NCBI GenBank assembly: GCA_023132135.1
Contig: JAGLYR010000019.1
Location: forward strand, 1-24,480
Source: Candidatus Eiseniibacteriota bacterium
GTDB lineage: Bacteria > Arandabacterota > Arandabacteria > JAGLYR01
DNA length: 24,480 bases
Direction of reading: 5' to 3'
The notes below the pieces were generated by a model. The model was not told the DNA's origin and searched no databases. It saw only the letters and a program-made list of their open reading frames with translations. Positions 6,076 to 14,750 of this stretch are shown here, piece after piece. The stretch's first letter is position 1, and each line of letters opens with the position of its first letter. The position numbers and the translations under genes are program-made.

Positions 6076-8292
6076 CTACCGAATCACGGCGACCTTCCCC
6101 ACCTTGAACCCGCCGCGGGAATCCCTGCCTCTGAAAAAGTACAAGCCGCTTGCCACAGCCTCCCCGTCCCCGTTCGTGGCTTGCCACACCCGGTCCTCGC
6201 CGGCGGGAAGCACAATGATTCTTGCTCCCTCAATGGTGAGAATCTCAATCTCGAACAGTGGATCCAATCCCGAGAATCGCACCTCATTATGGCCCTCACC
6301 GGGCCGGAAAGGGTTCGGGTATGCGTATGCATCGGGTCCGGCTGCAACCGCCGTGTCCGGCAGCTCGAACGTCCATCGGCTCACGCCCCCACCCCAGGTT
6401 CCGATCCAAAGGGTGTTCCGGACCCAATCGTACGCCAGAGACATGATGTCGTCGGCTGCGATACCGCCTTCGCCCGAGACATACTGCGTCCACGTGTTGT
6501 CCCGCCACTCTCCGAGCCCCTGGGAACCCGCAATCCAGATGCCGCTCTTGCGATCCACAGCTATCGAACGCACTTCGCCAACCACACCTCCGGTACACGC
6601 TTCGCCTACCGGCACCCATGACTCTCCGTCAGTCCAGGCAATGCCTCCCGGGACACCCAACCAGACGCCGCCGCCCGGGACACAGGCCACCGCGTGCAAC
6701 GGCACACTCCCGCCCCACAGGGTCGCAGAGAATATCGCTATCTCATCATCATCCTTGTCCGCCAGAGTCCCCTTCGTATCCAGCCGGGTCAATGTGGGAA
6801 GATCGCTCGCCCCCTCAAGCCCGTACGACCCTGCCCAAACTCGCCCAAGGGAATCGACCGCAAGAGACCGGAAGAAAATGCTCGGGAGCCCATCGTTTGG
6901 CCCGAAGTGACTCGTGGCCCCGTCGGGTGCCACGACCCCGATACCAAAACCATAGTCTCCAAACCAGACCTCGCCGTTCTTGCCCGGAACCAGCGCCGAG
7001 ATCACATTGAATGGGGACCGCAAATCCCCGCTGGCAAACGTGAGCGTGTCCCAGACCGAGGAAACCGGATTGAAGTGGATCAACCCCGCGCCCCACGTTC
7101 CGACCCAGACTCCACCCTCACCATCGGATGCAACACGGTATGTATTGTCCATGGGCAGGGGAGAATCGGCTTGCCGGTAGCTCGACCACTGGCCATCGTG
7201 AAATCCCAAGAGGCCTCCGGTCGTCACTTCCAATGGAAGTGGAAAGAAATTGCCATCCGAACCGGCGCCGCACCACAGATCACCGTCTGGATCCACGGCC
7301 AGATCGCTTAGGTAGTTGGTCCCCGGACTCGACGGTCGCCTGGGTTCCCATTGTGCGCCGCTCCACCACGCCACGCCATCGCCCCCGGTTCCGACCCAGA
7401 CTCCAAGACCCGCCCGACAGTCCAGAGATGTCACCCGCCGGTCGAGCAATCCATTGGTCTCGGGAACCCATTGCTGCGCGTTTTCATCGTACCAGGCCGG
7501 GCCGCCCCCCGTGCCCGCCCACAGCACCGTGTCGGCCAACACAAGGCCGAAAACGTCGGGATCAGGGAGTCCCGTCGAGGTCTGTGTCCATCCCGCTCCA
7601 TCACGCCGGTACAATCCGGACTCAGCTGCACCCCAGACAACTCCGTACCGATCCTGAACCAGGGAGCGAACTTCCGACCCCGCGAAATGGTCCTCCCAAC
7701 CCACTGTGGTGCGCAGGCTCAGGCCCTCCGTCGTGCCGAACCAGATGCTGTCCGCGGCTGCCACGAGCACAGTGAGAACATCACCGCCGAGGAGTCCCGC
7801 TCCCGACCAAACCGTCTCCACGCGGGTGTCGCCCATGAAGTAGGACGCCCCATCCGTTGTCCCGATCCAGACCCCGGCGTCCCACGGGTCCAGAGACGTG
7901 ATTTCGTTGGAGGGGAGACCGTCAAAAGCTTTTATCACGTGCAGGTTTCCCGATGGACTGATCCACCACACACCCTCCCGATCCGTGCCGTACCAGACCG
8001 ATCCCGAGGCATCGATCCCGATGGCCGTCAGGTTGTTGGATCCCAACCCGTCCGCTTCCGTGAGCGTGGCATAGAGCGAATCAGCGGGGCGGAAGCTCCC
8101 CGCCCCCCCTCTGGAACTCCAGTGAACCGCATCATCACCCACAGCCACGGCGGTCACGGCCCGCGTGCTCAGAAAGATGTCCACCTCCTGAGCGGACACA
8201 CCGACCGGCAAAATGGCCAGCCAACCCAGAACAACCAGCCAACCCGGAACAACAAGAACCCGCATGTCCCCGCGCACTCCTCTTCTACCCAT
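6076..8292 (-). CDS. Secreted double beta-propeller protein with YPNPF C-terminal sorting-like domain
   Basis: A 738-residue predicted exported protein. Residues 1-35 form a signal peptide (basic start, hydrophobic VLVVPGWLVVLGWLAILPV, then VSAQE). About thirteen blades follow, each with a W-x-G motif such as VWYGTDREG, VWIGTTDG, IWFGTTEG, VWVGTWGAG and LWIGTWGGG, as in two-component-regulator propeller repeats. That number suggests two seven-bladed propellers. The last 90 residues begin with AYPNPFRPGEG and end in a strand-rich tail (GLYFFRGRDSRGGFKVGKVA), like T9SS/FlgD-type C-terminal domains of FCB bacteria. No kinase, helix-turn-helix or internal membrane segment is present. ATG at 8292 was chosen because GGGGAG lies eight bases upstream; it overlaps the upstream gene by 8 bases. 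Function is unknown; carbohydrate or surface binding is a guess. Confidence 0.85.
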   Translation of the reverse strand: MGRRGVRGDMRVLVVPGWLVVLGWLAILPVGVSAQEVDIFLSTRAVTAVAVGDDAVHWSSRGGAGSFRPADSLYATLTEADGLGSNNLTAIGIDASGSVWYGTDREGVWWISPSGNLHVIKAFDGLPSNEITSLDPWDAGVWIGTTDGASYFMGDTRVETVWSGAGLLGGDVLTVLVAAADSIWFGTTEGLSLRTTVGWEDHFAGSEVRSLVQDRYGVVWGAAESGLYRRDGAGWTQTSTGLPDPDVFGLVLADTVLWAGTGGGPAWYDENAQQWVPETNGLLDRRVTSLDCRAGLGVWVGTGGDGVAWWSGAQWEPRRPSSPGTNYLSDLAVDPDGDLWCGAGSDGNFFPLPLEVTTGGLLGFHDGQWSSYRQADSPLPMDNTYRVASDGEGGVWVGTWGAGLIHFNPVSSVWDTLTFASGDLRSPFNVISALVPGKNGEVWFGDYGFGIGVVAPDGATSHFGPNDGLPSIFFRSLAVDSLGRVWAGSYGLEGASDLPTLTRLDTKGTLADKDDDEIAIFSATLWGGSVPLHAVACVPGGGVWLGVPGGIAWTDGESWVPVGEACTGGVVGEVRSIAVDRKSGIWIAGSQGLGEWRDNTWTQYVSGEGGIAADDIMSLAYDWVRNTLWIGTWGGGVSRWTFELPDTAVAAGPDAYAYPNPFRPGEGHNEVRFSGLDPLFEIEILTIEGARIIVLPAGEDRVWQATNGDGEAVASGLYFFRGRDSRGGFKVGKVAVIR

Positions 8293-10300
8293 CGTTTTTG
8301 CTCCCCGACGTCCCCCTGCAGGGTTTTCGCAGGCTCTCCAGGAGAATCCGCAGATCCATCCCCGGTGACCAGTTCTGGATGTAGAAGGCGTCGAGCAAGT
8401 CCTTCTCCCCAGATCCCAGCGCCAGGCCCGCCGTCGCCCACGGACCCGTGAGCCCGGGGCGGGGTCGGTAGTCTCTTCCCGCTCCATCCGCACAGCTGAG
8501 CTCCGCTCTGGGTCCGACGAAGCTCATCCGCCCCCGGAGAATTTCCCAGAATCCGCTCAGCCATCTGGTGAACCGCGCCCCCCTCCCTGCCAGCACCGCC
8601 ACCCCGGCGACCGGAGCAATCACGACCAACCCCAGAACCGCACCGATTGCATCGAGCCCCCTTTTCACGGCGGCATTCATGCCGAAAAGGGCGCTTCGCT
8701 CAAAGAACGCGACGGGGACTCCCAGGAATTCCTCGACCCGGGCGGTTCGAGTCAGCACGTCGCTCAGATTTGCTACGATTCTAACATCGACACCGTACTC
8801 GCGGCTCTTGAGGAGGAATTCGGCAACTTTTTCCTCGGAAATCCCAGGATCTGCAAGAATGACCTCATGGATCTTCATTTCCCTCACAATGCGAGCCACA
8901 TCTTCGGGCCGCCCCAGCACCGGCACATAGGCTTCGACCATCGGTTCAGAGGACAGGACACCGACCAGCTCGCAGCCCAAGCGGGGATTCTCACGGATCC
9001 TCTGCTGGATTTCCATGGCTCTCACACCGCCGCCCACCAGCAGCACTCTTCGCAGATCAAACTGGAACCCGCGCAGTTCAAGATGGACACGAAGCAGGAA
9101 CACCCGTCCCAGGGAAGCCAGCACAATCACCGAGGGCCAGAAAACGGCGACGAGTGTCCGGGAGTAGAACTGGGTCTGGGACATGAACGTGGCCGCCATC
9201 AGAACCAGGAAACTCGCCGAGGCTCCCTTCGCCACGGCCAGGACCTCGTCGACCCAACTGGCCGCCCGCGTGCGGTAGAGACCCAGAGCGGCGAAGACCA
9301 GCAGTGTGGTGACGTTGATGAAGAGAAGAAGATCCAGGTACATCCCCATGCCGAACAGCGGCTTGACAAGAACAGACCGCAGAAGGCAACGCACGAGATA
9401 GGCAACCATGAACGCAAGGTTGACAGCCACAATGTCCGACAGCAGGAACGCAATGGTCCGAACCAGCTTCCGGTGCCTCTTGACAGACTGCAGAGAGCCG
9501 CCCCACTTGTCGTAAAAGTGAAACACGCTGTTCAGGTGCCAGAGCTTTGGGCGATTGATCACTCGCCGGGCCGACTCCCTGCGGTGATGGTGGTACATGA
9601 CGGCATCGGGTACGTACACGACGCCCCAGCCGCGCTGCTTCATCTTGTAGCAAAGATCCACGTCCTCGAAGTACAGAAAGTACCGCTCGTCCATCAACCC
9701 TACATCCTTCGCAGCGGACCGCCGGATCATGAGACAGGCGCCCAGGAGCCAGTCCACCTCGCGGACATCGTCGTGGTCCCAGTCCAGCATGAGGTGGTCC
9801 CGGAGCGCTTTCGCACCGGGGAACAGACGCCCGAGGAAAGTCCGTCTGAGAAGGAGAATCCGGAAGTTGTAGAAAGTCCGCGCAGAATGCTGGAGACTGC
9901 CGTCGGGGTTCAGCAGCTTGCCCCCCGCCACCCCGGTCCGGGGGCTGGAATCCATGAACCGGATCAGGGCGTCCACCGCCCCCTCGATCACGACCATGTC
10001 GGGATTGACCACCAGGACATAGGGGGCCGTTGTGCTCCGGAAACCCTCATTGACCGCGCGGGAGTACCCGGCGTTATCCCGGTTTTCCACCAACCGCACG
10101 CGCGGGAATTGCTGCCGGATCATCTCCCTGGTACCGTCGTCCGATGCATTGTCCACCACGCAGATCTCGAACGGTGCGCTCGGTGGATGCTCGTATATCG
10201 AGCGCAGGCAAGCCTCCAGCAGGTCCCGCGTCTGGTGGCTGACAATCACCACAGAAACCACCGGAGATCCCATGGTGTTCACATTTGCTCCGCCCGCCAT
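8285..10300 (-). CDS. GT2 fused to a catalytically truncated polyprenyl glycosylphosphotransferase-like domain
   Basis: A 671-residue fusion. Residues 12-270 are a WbbL-like GT2 (VSVVIVSHQTRDLLEACL, CVVDNASDDGTRE, VVNPDMVV, FEDVDLCYKMKQRGW). Residues 280-410 hold hydrophobic segments and 415-515 a nucleotide-binding-like domain (RRVLLVGGG), as in WbaP/WcaJ proteins. The C-terminus starts normally (VKRGLDAIGAVLGLVVIAPV at 545-564) and ends normally (GRMSFVGPRAEL, RPGLTGPW, YIQNWSPGMDLRILLESL). Between about 572 and 580 the usual 60-75 residues are absent, including the GPVFFxQ-like stretch, KFRSM and the catalytic acid dyad. The frame is intact. The GT2 half looks active; the transferase half probably is not. 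ATG at 10300 has a poly-G-rich SD 11 bases away; ATG at 10273 is an alternative. Confidence 0.85.
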   Translation of the reverse strand: MAGGANVNTMGSPVVSVVIVSHQTRDLLEACLRSIYEHPPSAPFEICVVDNASDDGTREMIRQQFPRVRLVENRDNAGYSRAVNEGFRSTTAPYVLVVNPDMVVIEGAVDALIRFMDSSPRTGVAGGKLLNPDGSLQHSARTFYNFRILLLRRTFLGRLFPGAKALRDHLMLDWDHDDVREVDWLLGACLMIRRSAAKDVGLMDERYFLYFEDVDLCYKMKQRGWGVVYVPDAVMYHHHRRESARRVINRPKLWHLNSVFHFYDKWGGSLQSVKRHRKLVRTIAFLLSDIVAVNLAFMVAYLVRCLLRSVLVKPLFGMGMYLDLLLFINVTTLLVFAALGLYRTRAASWVDEVLAVAKGASASFLVLMAATFMSQTQFYSRTLVAVFWPSVIVLASLGRVFLLRVHLELRGFQFDLRRVLLVGGGVRAMEIQQRIRENPRLGCELVGVLSSEPMVEAYVPVLGRPEDVARIVREMKIHEVILADPGISEEKVAEFLLKSREYGVDVRIVANLSDVLTRTARVEEFLGVPVAFFERSALFGMNAAVKRGLDAIGAVLGLVVIAPVAGVAVLAGRGARFTRWLSGFWEILRGRMSFVGPRAELSCADGAGRDYRPRPGLTGPWATAGLALGSGEKDLLDAFYIQNWSPGMDLRILLESLRKPCRGTSGSKNDG

Positions 10301-10346
10301 ATCTCGTTTGATCCCCCGTTCCGGTCTCGGTCAATCCCCCAGGCTA
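10285..10346 (-). other. Possible degenerate palindromic element (site D)
   Basis: The TAG stop at 10344-10346 is followed on the minus strand by CCTG, giving the same + strand junction (CAGGCTAGT) as copies B and C. At 10285-10294, TTGCTCCGCC matches part of the conserved tail. The sequence between does not form a convincing stem. It may be a decayed copy or a chance match in GC-rich DNA. The presumed start of the fusion gene (10300) lies inside it. Confidence 0.3.
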
Positions 10347-11069
10347 GTGTTTCCTCTTGAGTCTCGATATTATGTCCCCGAGCCGCAGACGCCAGACCAT
10401 CCATGCCGCTTCGCCGATGATACGCTTGGACATCTTTGAGGTACCCGCGTGCCGGTCCACAAAAACGATGGGAATCTCGCACAGCCGGAAGCCAGCCCTC
10501 CAGCACTTGAAGTTCACCTCGATCTGAAAGGCATACCCGTCCGACTTCATGTCGGCGAACTCAACCGATTCCAACACCTTCCTCCGAAAACACTTGAAGC
10601 CGCCGGTAAGATCCCGGATCGGGACACCAGTGACAATCCGGCTGTAGACGTTGGCGCCGACGCTCAGAATCAGGCGCGACAAGGGCCAGTTGACCACGTT
10701 CACTCCGTCCAGATACCGGGATCCCAGGACGACATCGTACTGTCCGATTTTCCGCAGGAATTCCGGAATGTACTTGGGGTCGTGGGAGAAGTCGGCGTCC
10801 ATCTCGAACACCAGCTCCGCCCCAAGGTCCAGCGCAATCCGGAATCCGTCCACGTACGCAGACCCCAGACCCATCTTCCCCGGTCGGTGCAAGACATGGA
10901 TCCTCGAATCTCCATCCCTCATCCGATCCACCAGGTCACCCGTCCCGTCCGGAGAATTGTCGTCCACGACCAGAACCTCAATACCGTCGCCCGCGCTGAG
11001 CACTTCAGGTATCAACCGGGAGATGTTCTCTCGCTCGTTGTATGTCGGAATAACGATGACGGTTTTCAT
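10344..11069 (-). CDS. Polyprenyl-phosphate hexosyltransferase, DPM1-like GT2
   Basis: A 241-residue GT2 without C-terminal membrane segments, resembling dolichol-phosphate mannosyltransferase. MKTVIVIPTYNERENI opens the fold, VVDDNSPDGT at 34-43 binds nucleotide, and MDADFSHDP at 90-98 carries the metal-binding DxD. DLTGGFKCFRR and a basic C-terminus are typical. It would move a sugar from GDP or UDP to polyprenyl phosphate at the inner face of the membrane. ATG at 11069 overlaps the YfhO-like gene's TGA by 4 bases (ATGA) and has GGGGAG nine bases upstream. An 18-residue upstream extension lies inside the neighbour and was rejected. The YfhO-like GT-C protein encoded just upstream is a plausible user of its product; that pairing is inferred. 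Confidence 0.9.
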   Translation of the reverse strand: MKTVIVIPTYNERENISRLIPEVLSAGDGIEVLVVDDNSPDGTGDLVDRMRDGDSRIHVLHRPGKMGLGSAYVDGFRIALDLGAELVFEMDADFSHDPKYIPEFLRKIGQYDVVLGSRYLDGVNVVNWPLSRLILSVGANVYSRIVTGVPIRDLTGGFKCFRRKVLESVEFADMKSDGYAFQIEVNFKCWRAGFRLCEIPIVFVDRHAGTSKMSKRIIGEAAWMVWRLRLGDIISRLKRKH

Positions 11070-13570
11070 TCCGGGCCACTCCCCTTCCTGGAAAACCGGC
11101 GTCCCAGGTGAACAACCATCCACCCAAGGACAAGCACACCGAAAGCTCCGCTCACGATCCCCCCTGCAACAAGTGGTTCGGAACGATATCGGAGCACGAC
11201 CTCGTGGGATCCTGCCGGTACGGGGACCGCCCGGAACGCGCAGTCACACCGCAAAACCGGCACCGCACGGCCATCAACCGACCCGCGCCAGTACGGGAAA
11301 TAGTTGTCACCGAGAAAAAGAAGCCCCGGTGCTTCGGTCCGGGTACCAACGCGAATCTCATTGGGCCCATAGGCCAGAACTTCTGCCTGGACAGGATCCC
11401 GGCTCTGATCGGCCGTCAGTCCCGGCGGATGTTCTGCGAGAATCAGGGTACGGCGATAGTCGAATTCCGGTTCCAGCAACCGCTCCATCGCGTCCGCACC
11501 TTGCGGAATCACCTCGTAGTCGAACACCACGAAGGCTCTCGGAAGGACGGTCCGGTTCCGGTACAGGTGCAGATCCCCCATGGTCATGACTTCCTCAAAA
11601 GCTCCCCCGGTAAGCCGACGACCCGTTATCACGTACTTCGTGTTGTACAGATCGAGGATCCGCGGATTCAGGAGACGGCCCTCACCCGTGATTTCATCGT
11701 ACACTCGAAGCCGGTTATCGTGAAACCCGTTCAGAGTCTGAAAACCGAAAATCGGGAGGTAGTTCCGGTCGTACATCGTGCTGCCCGTCAGCGGCAGCAC
11801 GCGAAACAGGTCCTCATCCTTGGCCATGGTCTGAATTATCGGATCCCGGCGGACGAAGTCCTCCACCCGCACGTACTGGATGAAGTCCCGGTCCAACGGC
11901 CATACCGACGCCACAACGAGCAGCCCCAACCCGGCCATCGCCCACCGCACGCGACCTCTCAACCGTACAGCTACCCAGGAGCAGAACGCCGTTCCCGCCA
12001 ACAGGACTATCGCCACCATCAGACCACGCAGGAACTTCGGGTAGTTGGCCTCGAGAATGGACCGCTTTGGGCCCAAGTCGGGATACAAACCACGATTCCA
12101 CAACTCAATTGCCTGCTCCCGCCCTACCGCCAAGACGATGAGAACAACCACGCCCCCCATTGTTGTCCACAGGAGATTCCGGACAATGCGATCTCCCTCC
12201 GGCAACCCGGCGATGGACTGAAGTCGGTCTGCACCCACGCCTGCCAGAGCAGCGCTGGCAAACAGAAAAAGCATCATGATCGTGCTGGGGGCCCGAAAGA
12301 ACTCGACTCCCGGAATCACGTGGAAGAAAACCCGGTAGGCGGGAGTGTGCGCTCCAACCGAATAGAAAAGGGCAAAGACCGAGATCAACAGAAAGAAGGC
12401 CAGGTCGCGCGCCCGGACGATGGCAAAGATAAAACCGGCGAGGCTGAGAACAACCACAATCCCCTGCACCGCGGAAGTGGTCACCATTGCCACGAAGAAC
12501 AGCAGGAGAGAGGCGACGAACACCGCGCCGGCGCGTTGAGACCACCGATGGCACAGGGCGACTGCGGCCAGTATGAGCACGATGAAACCGGGCGCTTCGC
12601 AGTTCAGCTTGAATGGATTCCGACCCCAGTAGTCTCCGAGGTAATGCACAAACTGCGGGATGACCAGGGAGACGATCTCCTCTGGATGGAGCGACCACGA
12701 CGTGGCGAACTCGTAGCTCACACCTCCGGCCCGCGGCGAGAAACCCTTGGTGTAGATGTACGACGGCAGGAACTGGACCAACCCCAACGCGAACCCGATT
12801 CCGATTCCCAGAACAAAGAGAACGGCCGGGCGCAAGCAAACCTTCCAGGACCCTTCCCCCCGACCCACCTCCACGAGCCGGAAGACGACGTACAGGCCCA
12901 GACCCCAGAGGGCGTACGCCGCCATCTGAACGTGCGACGTGAGAAACATCAGTCCCACACTTCCACCCATCATCGCGAAGTGGAACATCCTCCGGGTCTG
13001 AAGACCTTTCTCCAGGCAGTAGAAGGCCAGCGGGAGCAGCGCCGTAACGTACAGCTTTGCGTCATGACCGGCGTACATGAGGGACACAATATACGGGGCG
13101 AACATGTAGCCCATCCCGCCCACTCCGGAGGCCAGCCGTTCCAGGCCGCGGGCCCGGAGAAAGGCGTACATGCAGATTCCGGCCAGAAAAATGTGCAGCA
13201 CGAGTTTCGCCCCGATGAAGCGGTGGACGGGCATGATGAAATTCATGAGGGTCGCGGGGTAGAGGGCGGGGCCGTGCAACGCGTCGATGAAGGGAAGGCC
13301 TCCCAGGATGTACGGATTCCAGAGGGGTAGACCGCCTCCCGACACCAGGAACTCCGTGTACACCTTGCGGGCCATGTACCCCCCGGGTATGATGTCGGTC
13401 CCGAAGAACATGCGGTTGGAGAACAGGAACCCGTGGAACAGGATCACCGTCAGCACAGCAAGGACGGCAGCGACGAGGAGATCCTGCTGCGCGCCCGAGA
13501 AACCCGCTGTTTCCTCCCTGTGAAACTCACGCGCGCCACGGCCCGCGCCCCCTTTTTCCGACCTACCCAC
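11066..13570 (-). CDS. YfhO-family integral membrane GT-C-like protein
   Basis: About 834 residues with a dozen or more hydrophobic segments over the first 570 residues and a soluble C-terminal domain. MFFGTDIIPGGYMARK followed by WNPYILGGLPFIDALHGPAL is typical of YfhO-type proteins, as is the C-terminal pattern with DNYFPYWRGSVDGRAVPVL then FRAVPVPAGSHEVVLRYR. B. subtilis YfhO is implicated in glycosylating lipoteichoic acid from a lipid-linked sugar; activity here is inferred. The start is uncertain. No ATG with a good SD lies near the hydrophobic core. GTG at 13570 overlaps the wecB stop and is preceded by an 11-G tract. ATG at 13666 would add 32 residues that look like wecB read in another frame. 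Loss of one G would fuse it to WecB. Confidence 0.8.
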   Translation of the reverse strand: MGRSEKGGAGRGAREFHREETAGFSGAQQDLLVAAVLAVLTVILFHGFLFSNRMFFGTDIIPGGYMARKVYTEFLVSGGGLPLWNPYILGGLPFIDALHGPALYPATLMNFIMPVHRFIGAKLVLHIFLAGICMYAFLRARGLERLASGVGGMGYMFAPYIVSLMYAGHDAKLYVTALLPLAFYCLEKGLQTRRMFHFAMMGGSVGLMFLTSHVQMAAYALWGLGLYVVFRLVEVGRGEGSWKVCLRPAVLFVLGIGIGFALGLVQFLPSYIYTKGFSPRAGGVSYEFATSWSLHPEEIVSLVIPQFVHYLGDYWGRNPFKLNCEAPGFIVLILAAVALCHRWSQRAGAVFVASLLLFFVAMVTTSAVQGIVVVLSLAGFIFAIVRARDLAFFLLISVFALFYSVGAHTPAYRVFFHVIPGVEFFRAPSTIMMLFLFASAALAGVGADRLQSIAGLPEGDRIVRNLLWTTMGGVVVLIVLAVGREQAIELWNRGLYPDLGPKRSILEANYPKFLRGLMVAIVLLAGTAFCSWVAVRLRGRVRWAMAGLGLLVVASVWPLDRDFIQYVRVEDFVRRDPIIQTMAKDEDLFRVLPLTGSTMYDRNYLPIFGFQTLNGFHDNRLRVYDEITGEGRLLNPRILDLYNTKYVITGRRLTGGAFEEVMTMGDLHLYRNRTVLPRAFVVFDYEVIPQGADAMERLLEPEFDYRRTLILAEHPPGLTADQSRDPVQAEVLAYGPNEIRVGTRTEAPGLLFLGDNYFPYWRGSVDGRAVPVLRCDCAFRAVPVPAGSHEVVLRYRSEPLVAGGIVSGAFGVLVLGWMVVHLGRRFSRKGSGPE

Positions 13571-14750
13571 CGTGCGACCCCCCCCCCCGGGAAACCCGGC
13601 GTTGAGGCGGAGCGGCAAACCGGCGAAGAATCGCCCGGACAATGCGCTCGGCCGCGCGCCCGTCACCGTACGGGTTCCGCTTTCTTACCATGGCGCGGTA
13701 GGCGCTCTTCGATCTCAGGAGTTCGAGCGCCGCGTTCCTGATCTTCTGCCGTGATGTCCCCACCAGGAGCGCGGTGCCCGCCTCCACGGCTTCCGGGCGT
13801 TCGGTGACTTCCCGGATCACCAGCACCGGTTTCCCCAGGGACGGCGCTTCCTCCTGGATGCCACCGGAATCGGTGATGATCAAGTTACAGCGTTTCATCA
13901 GGTAGACAAAGCCCTCATAGTTCTGTGGATCGATTAGGTGAACCCTGTTCACCCCGTCCAGCTCAGGGCGAACGGTTTCCTGGACAGCCGGATTGAGGTG
14001 TACGGGGAAAACAACCTCAGCATTCGGCTCTTCGGCAACGATGTCCCGGAGAGCACGACAGACGTCTCGCAGCTTCGCCCCCCAGGACTCCCGCCTATGC
14101 GCGGTGACCAGGATCATTTTCCCCGCCGGTTGCATCCGGGGAAGACCAACCACACTCTCCCGCCGCGCGCGCCGCGCCGTGTCCAGGAGCGCGTCGATAA
14201 CGGTGTTCCCCGTCTTCACAATGTCCCTCGGCCGGACGCCTTCTTTCTTCAGAGCCAGCACCGCCGCGCGCGTTGGAGCAAAGTGGAGATCCGTCAGAAC
14301 ACTCGTCAGACGGCGGTTGATCTCTTCCGGATACGGGTTCATCCTGCAGCCGGTCCTGAGGCCCGCCTCCACGTGCCCCACCGGGATACGGGAGTAGCCG
14401 GCGGCCAGCGCTCCGGCAAAGGTGCTGGTGGTGTCTCCCTGCACCAGCACAAGGTCGGGAGCCTCCTCGCGAATGACCTTCTCAAGCCCCAGCAGTACAC
14501 GGGACGTCGTCTGAAACAGCGTCTGCCTCGGACTCATGACATCCAGATCGTAGTCCGGCCGAATGGAGAAAATCCTCAGCATCTGGTCGACCATCTCCCT
14601 GTGCTGAGCTGTCACCACGATCAGCGGATGGGTCCCGCGCGCCCGTCCAAGCGCTTTGATGACAGGCGCCATCTTGATGGCTTCGGGGCGGGTCCCCACC
14701 ACAGTCATGACCTTCAGATCACCCAGGCGTGCACTACCGCTCTTTTGCAT
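13563..14750 (-). CDS. wecB: UDP-N-acetylglucosamine 2-epimerase (non-hydrolysing)
   Basis: A 395-residue enzyme interconverting UDP-GlcNAc and UDP-ManNAc. GTRPEAIKMAPVI at 19-31 is the family signature. Catalytic residues fit D106 (QGDTTST), E129 (GHVEAGLRT), an acid in PEE at 141-143 and H218 (TAHRRE); TDSGGIQEEAP near 293-303 binds UDP. The family's usual length is about 370-380; the extra residues are 12 N-terminal ones and a Gly/Arg-rich tail encoded over the poly-G tract. ATG at 14750 has GGGAG seven bases upstream and overlaps the GT4 gene by 17 bases; ATG at 14708 lies too close to the signature. No WecC-type dehydrogenase is in the window, so the product may be used as ManNAc. Confidence 0.96.
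   Translation of the reverse strand: MQKSGSARLGDLKVMTVVGTRPEAIKMAPVIKALGRARGTHPLIVVTAQHREMVDQMLRIFSIRPDYDLDVMSPRQTLFQTTSRVLLGLEKVIREEAPDLVLVQGDTTSTFAGALAAGYSRIPVGHVEAGLRTGCRMNPYPEEINRRLTSVLTDLHFAPTRAAVLALKKEGVRPRDIVKTGNTVIDALLDTARRARRESVVGLPRMQPAGKMILVTAHRRESWGAKLRDVCRALRDIVAEEPNAEVVFPVHLNPAVQETVRPELDGVNRVHLIDPQNYEGFVYLMKRCNLIITDSGGIQEEAPSLGKPVLVIREVTERPEAVEAGTALLVGTSRQKIRNAALELLRSKSAYRAMVRKRNPYGDGRAAERIVRAILRRFAAPPQRRVSRGGGSHGG
13578..13588 (-). repeat. 11-base G homopolymer near the wecB 3' end
   Basis: Eleven consecutive C on the + strand (G on the coding strand) lie five codons before the wecB TAG. As written, WecB ends RVSRGGGSHGG. With ten G the frame runs on as GRTVGRSEKG, which is the YfhO-like frame, giving one fused product. 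With twelve G a third frame runs roughly 40 codons before a stop. The tract also lies just upstream of the presumed GTG start of the YfhO-like gene. It could be a slippage site or a sequencing error. Confidence 0.9.

Noticed and set aside
11108-13330. Very long open frame on the plus strand (about 740 codons), with others such as 8867-10360 and 21009-22142
   Set aside because: They lie opposite well-supported minus-strand genes, are rich in His, Arg, Pro and Gln as expected for antisense of GC-rich codons, and show no family motif.
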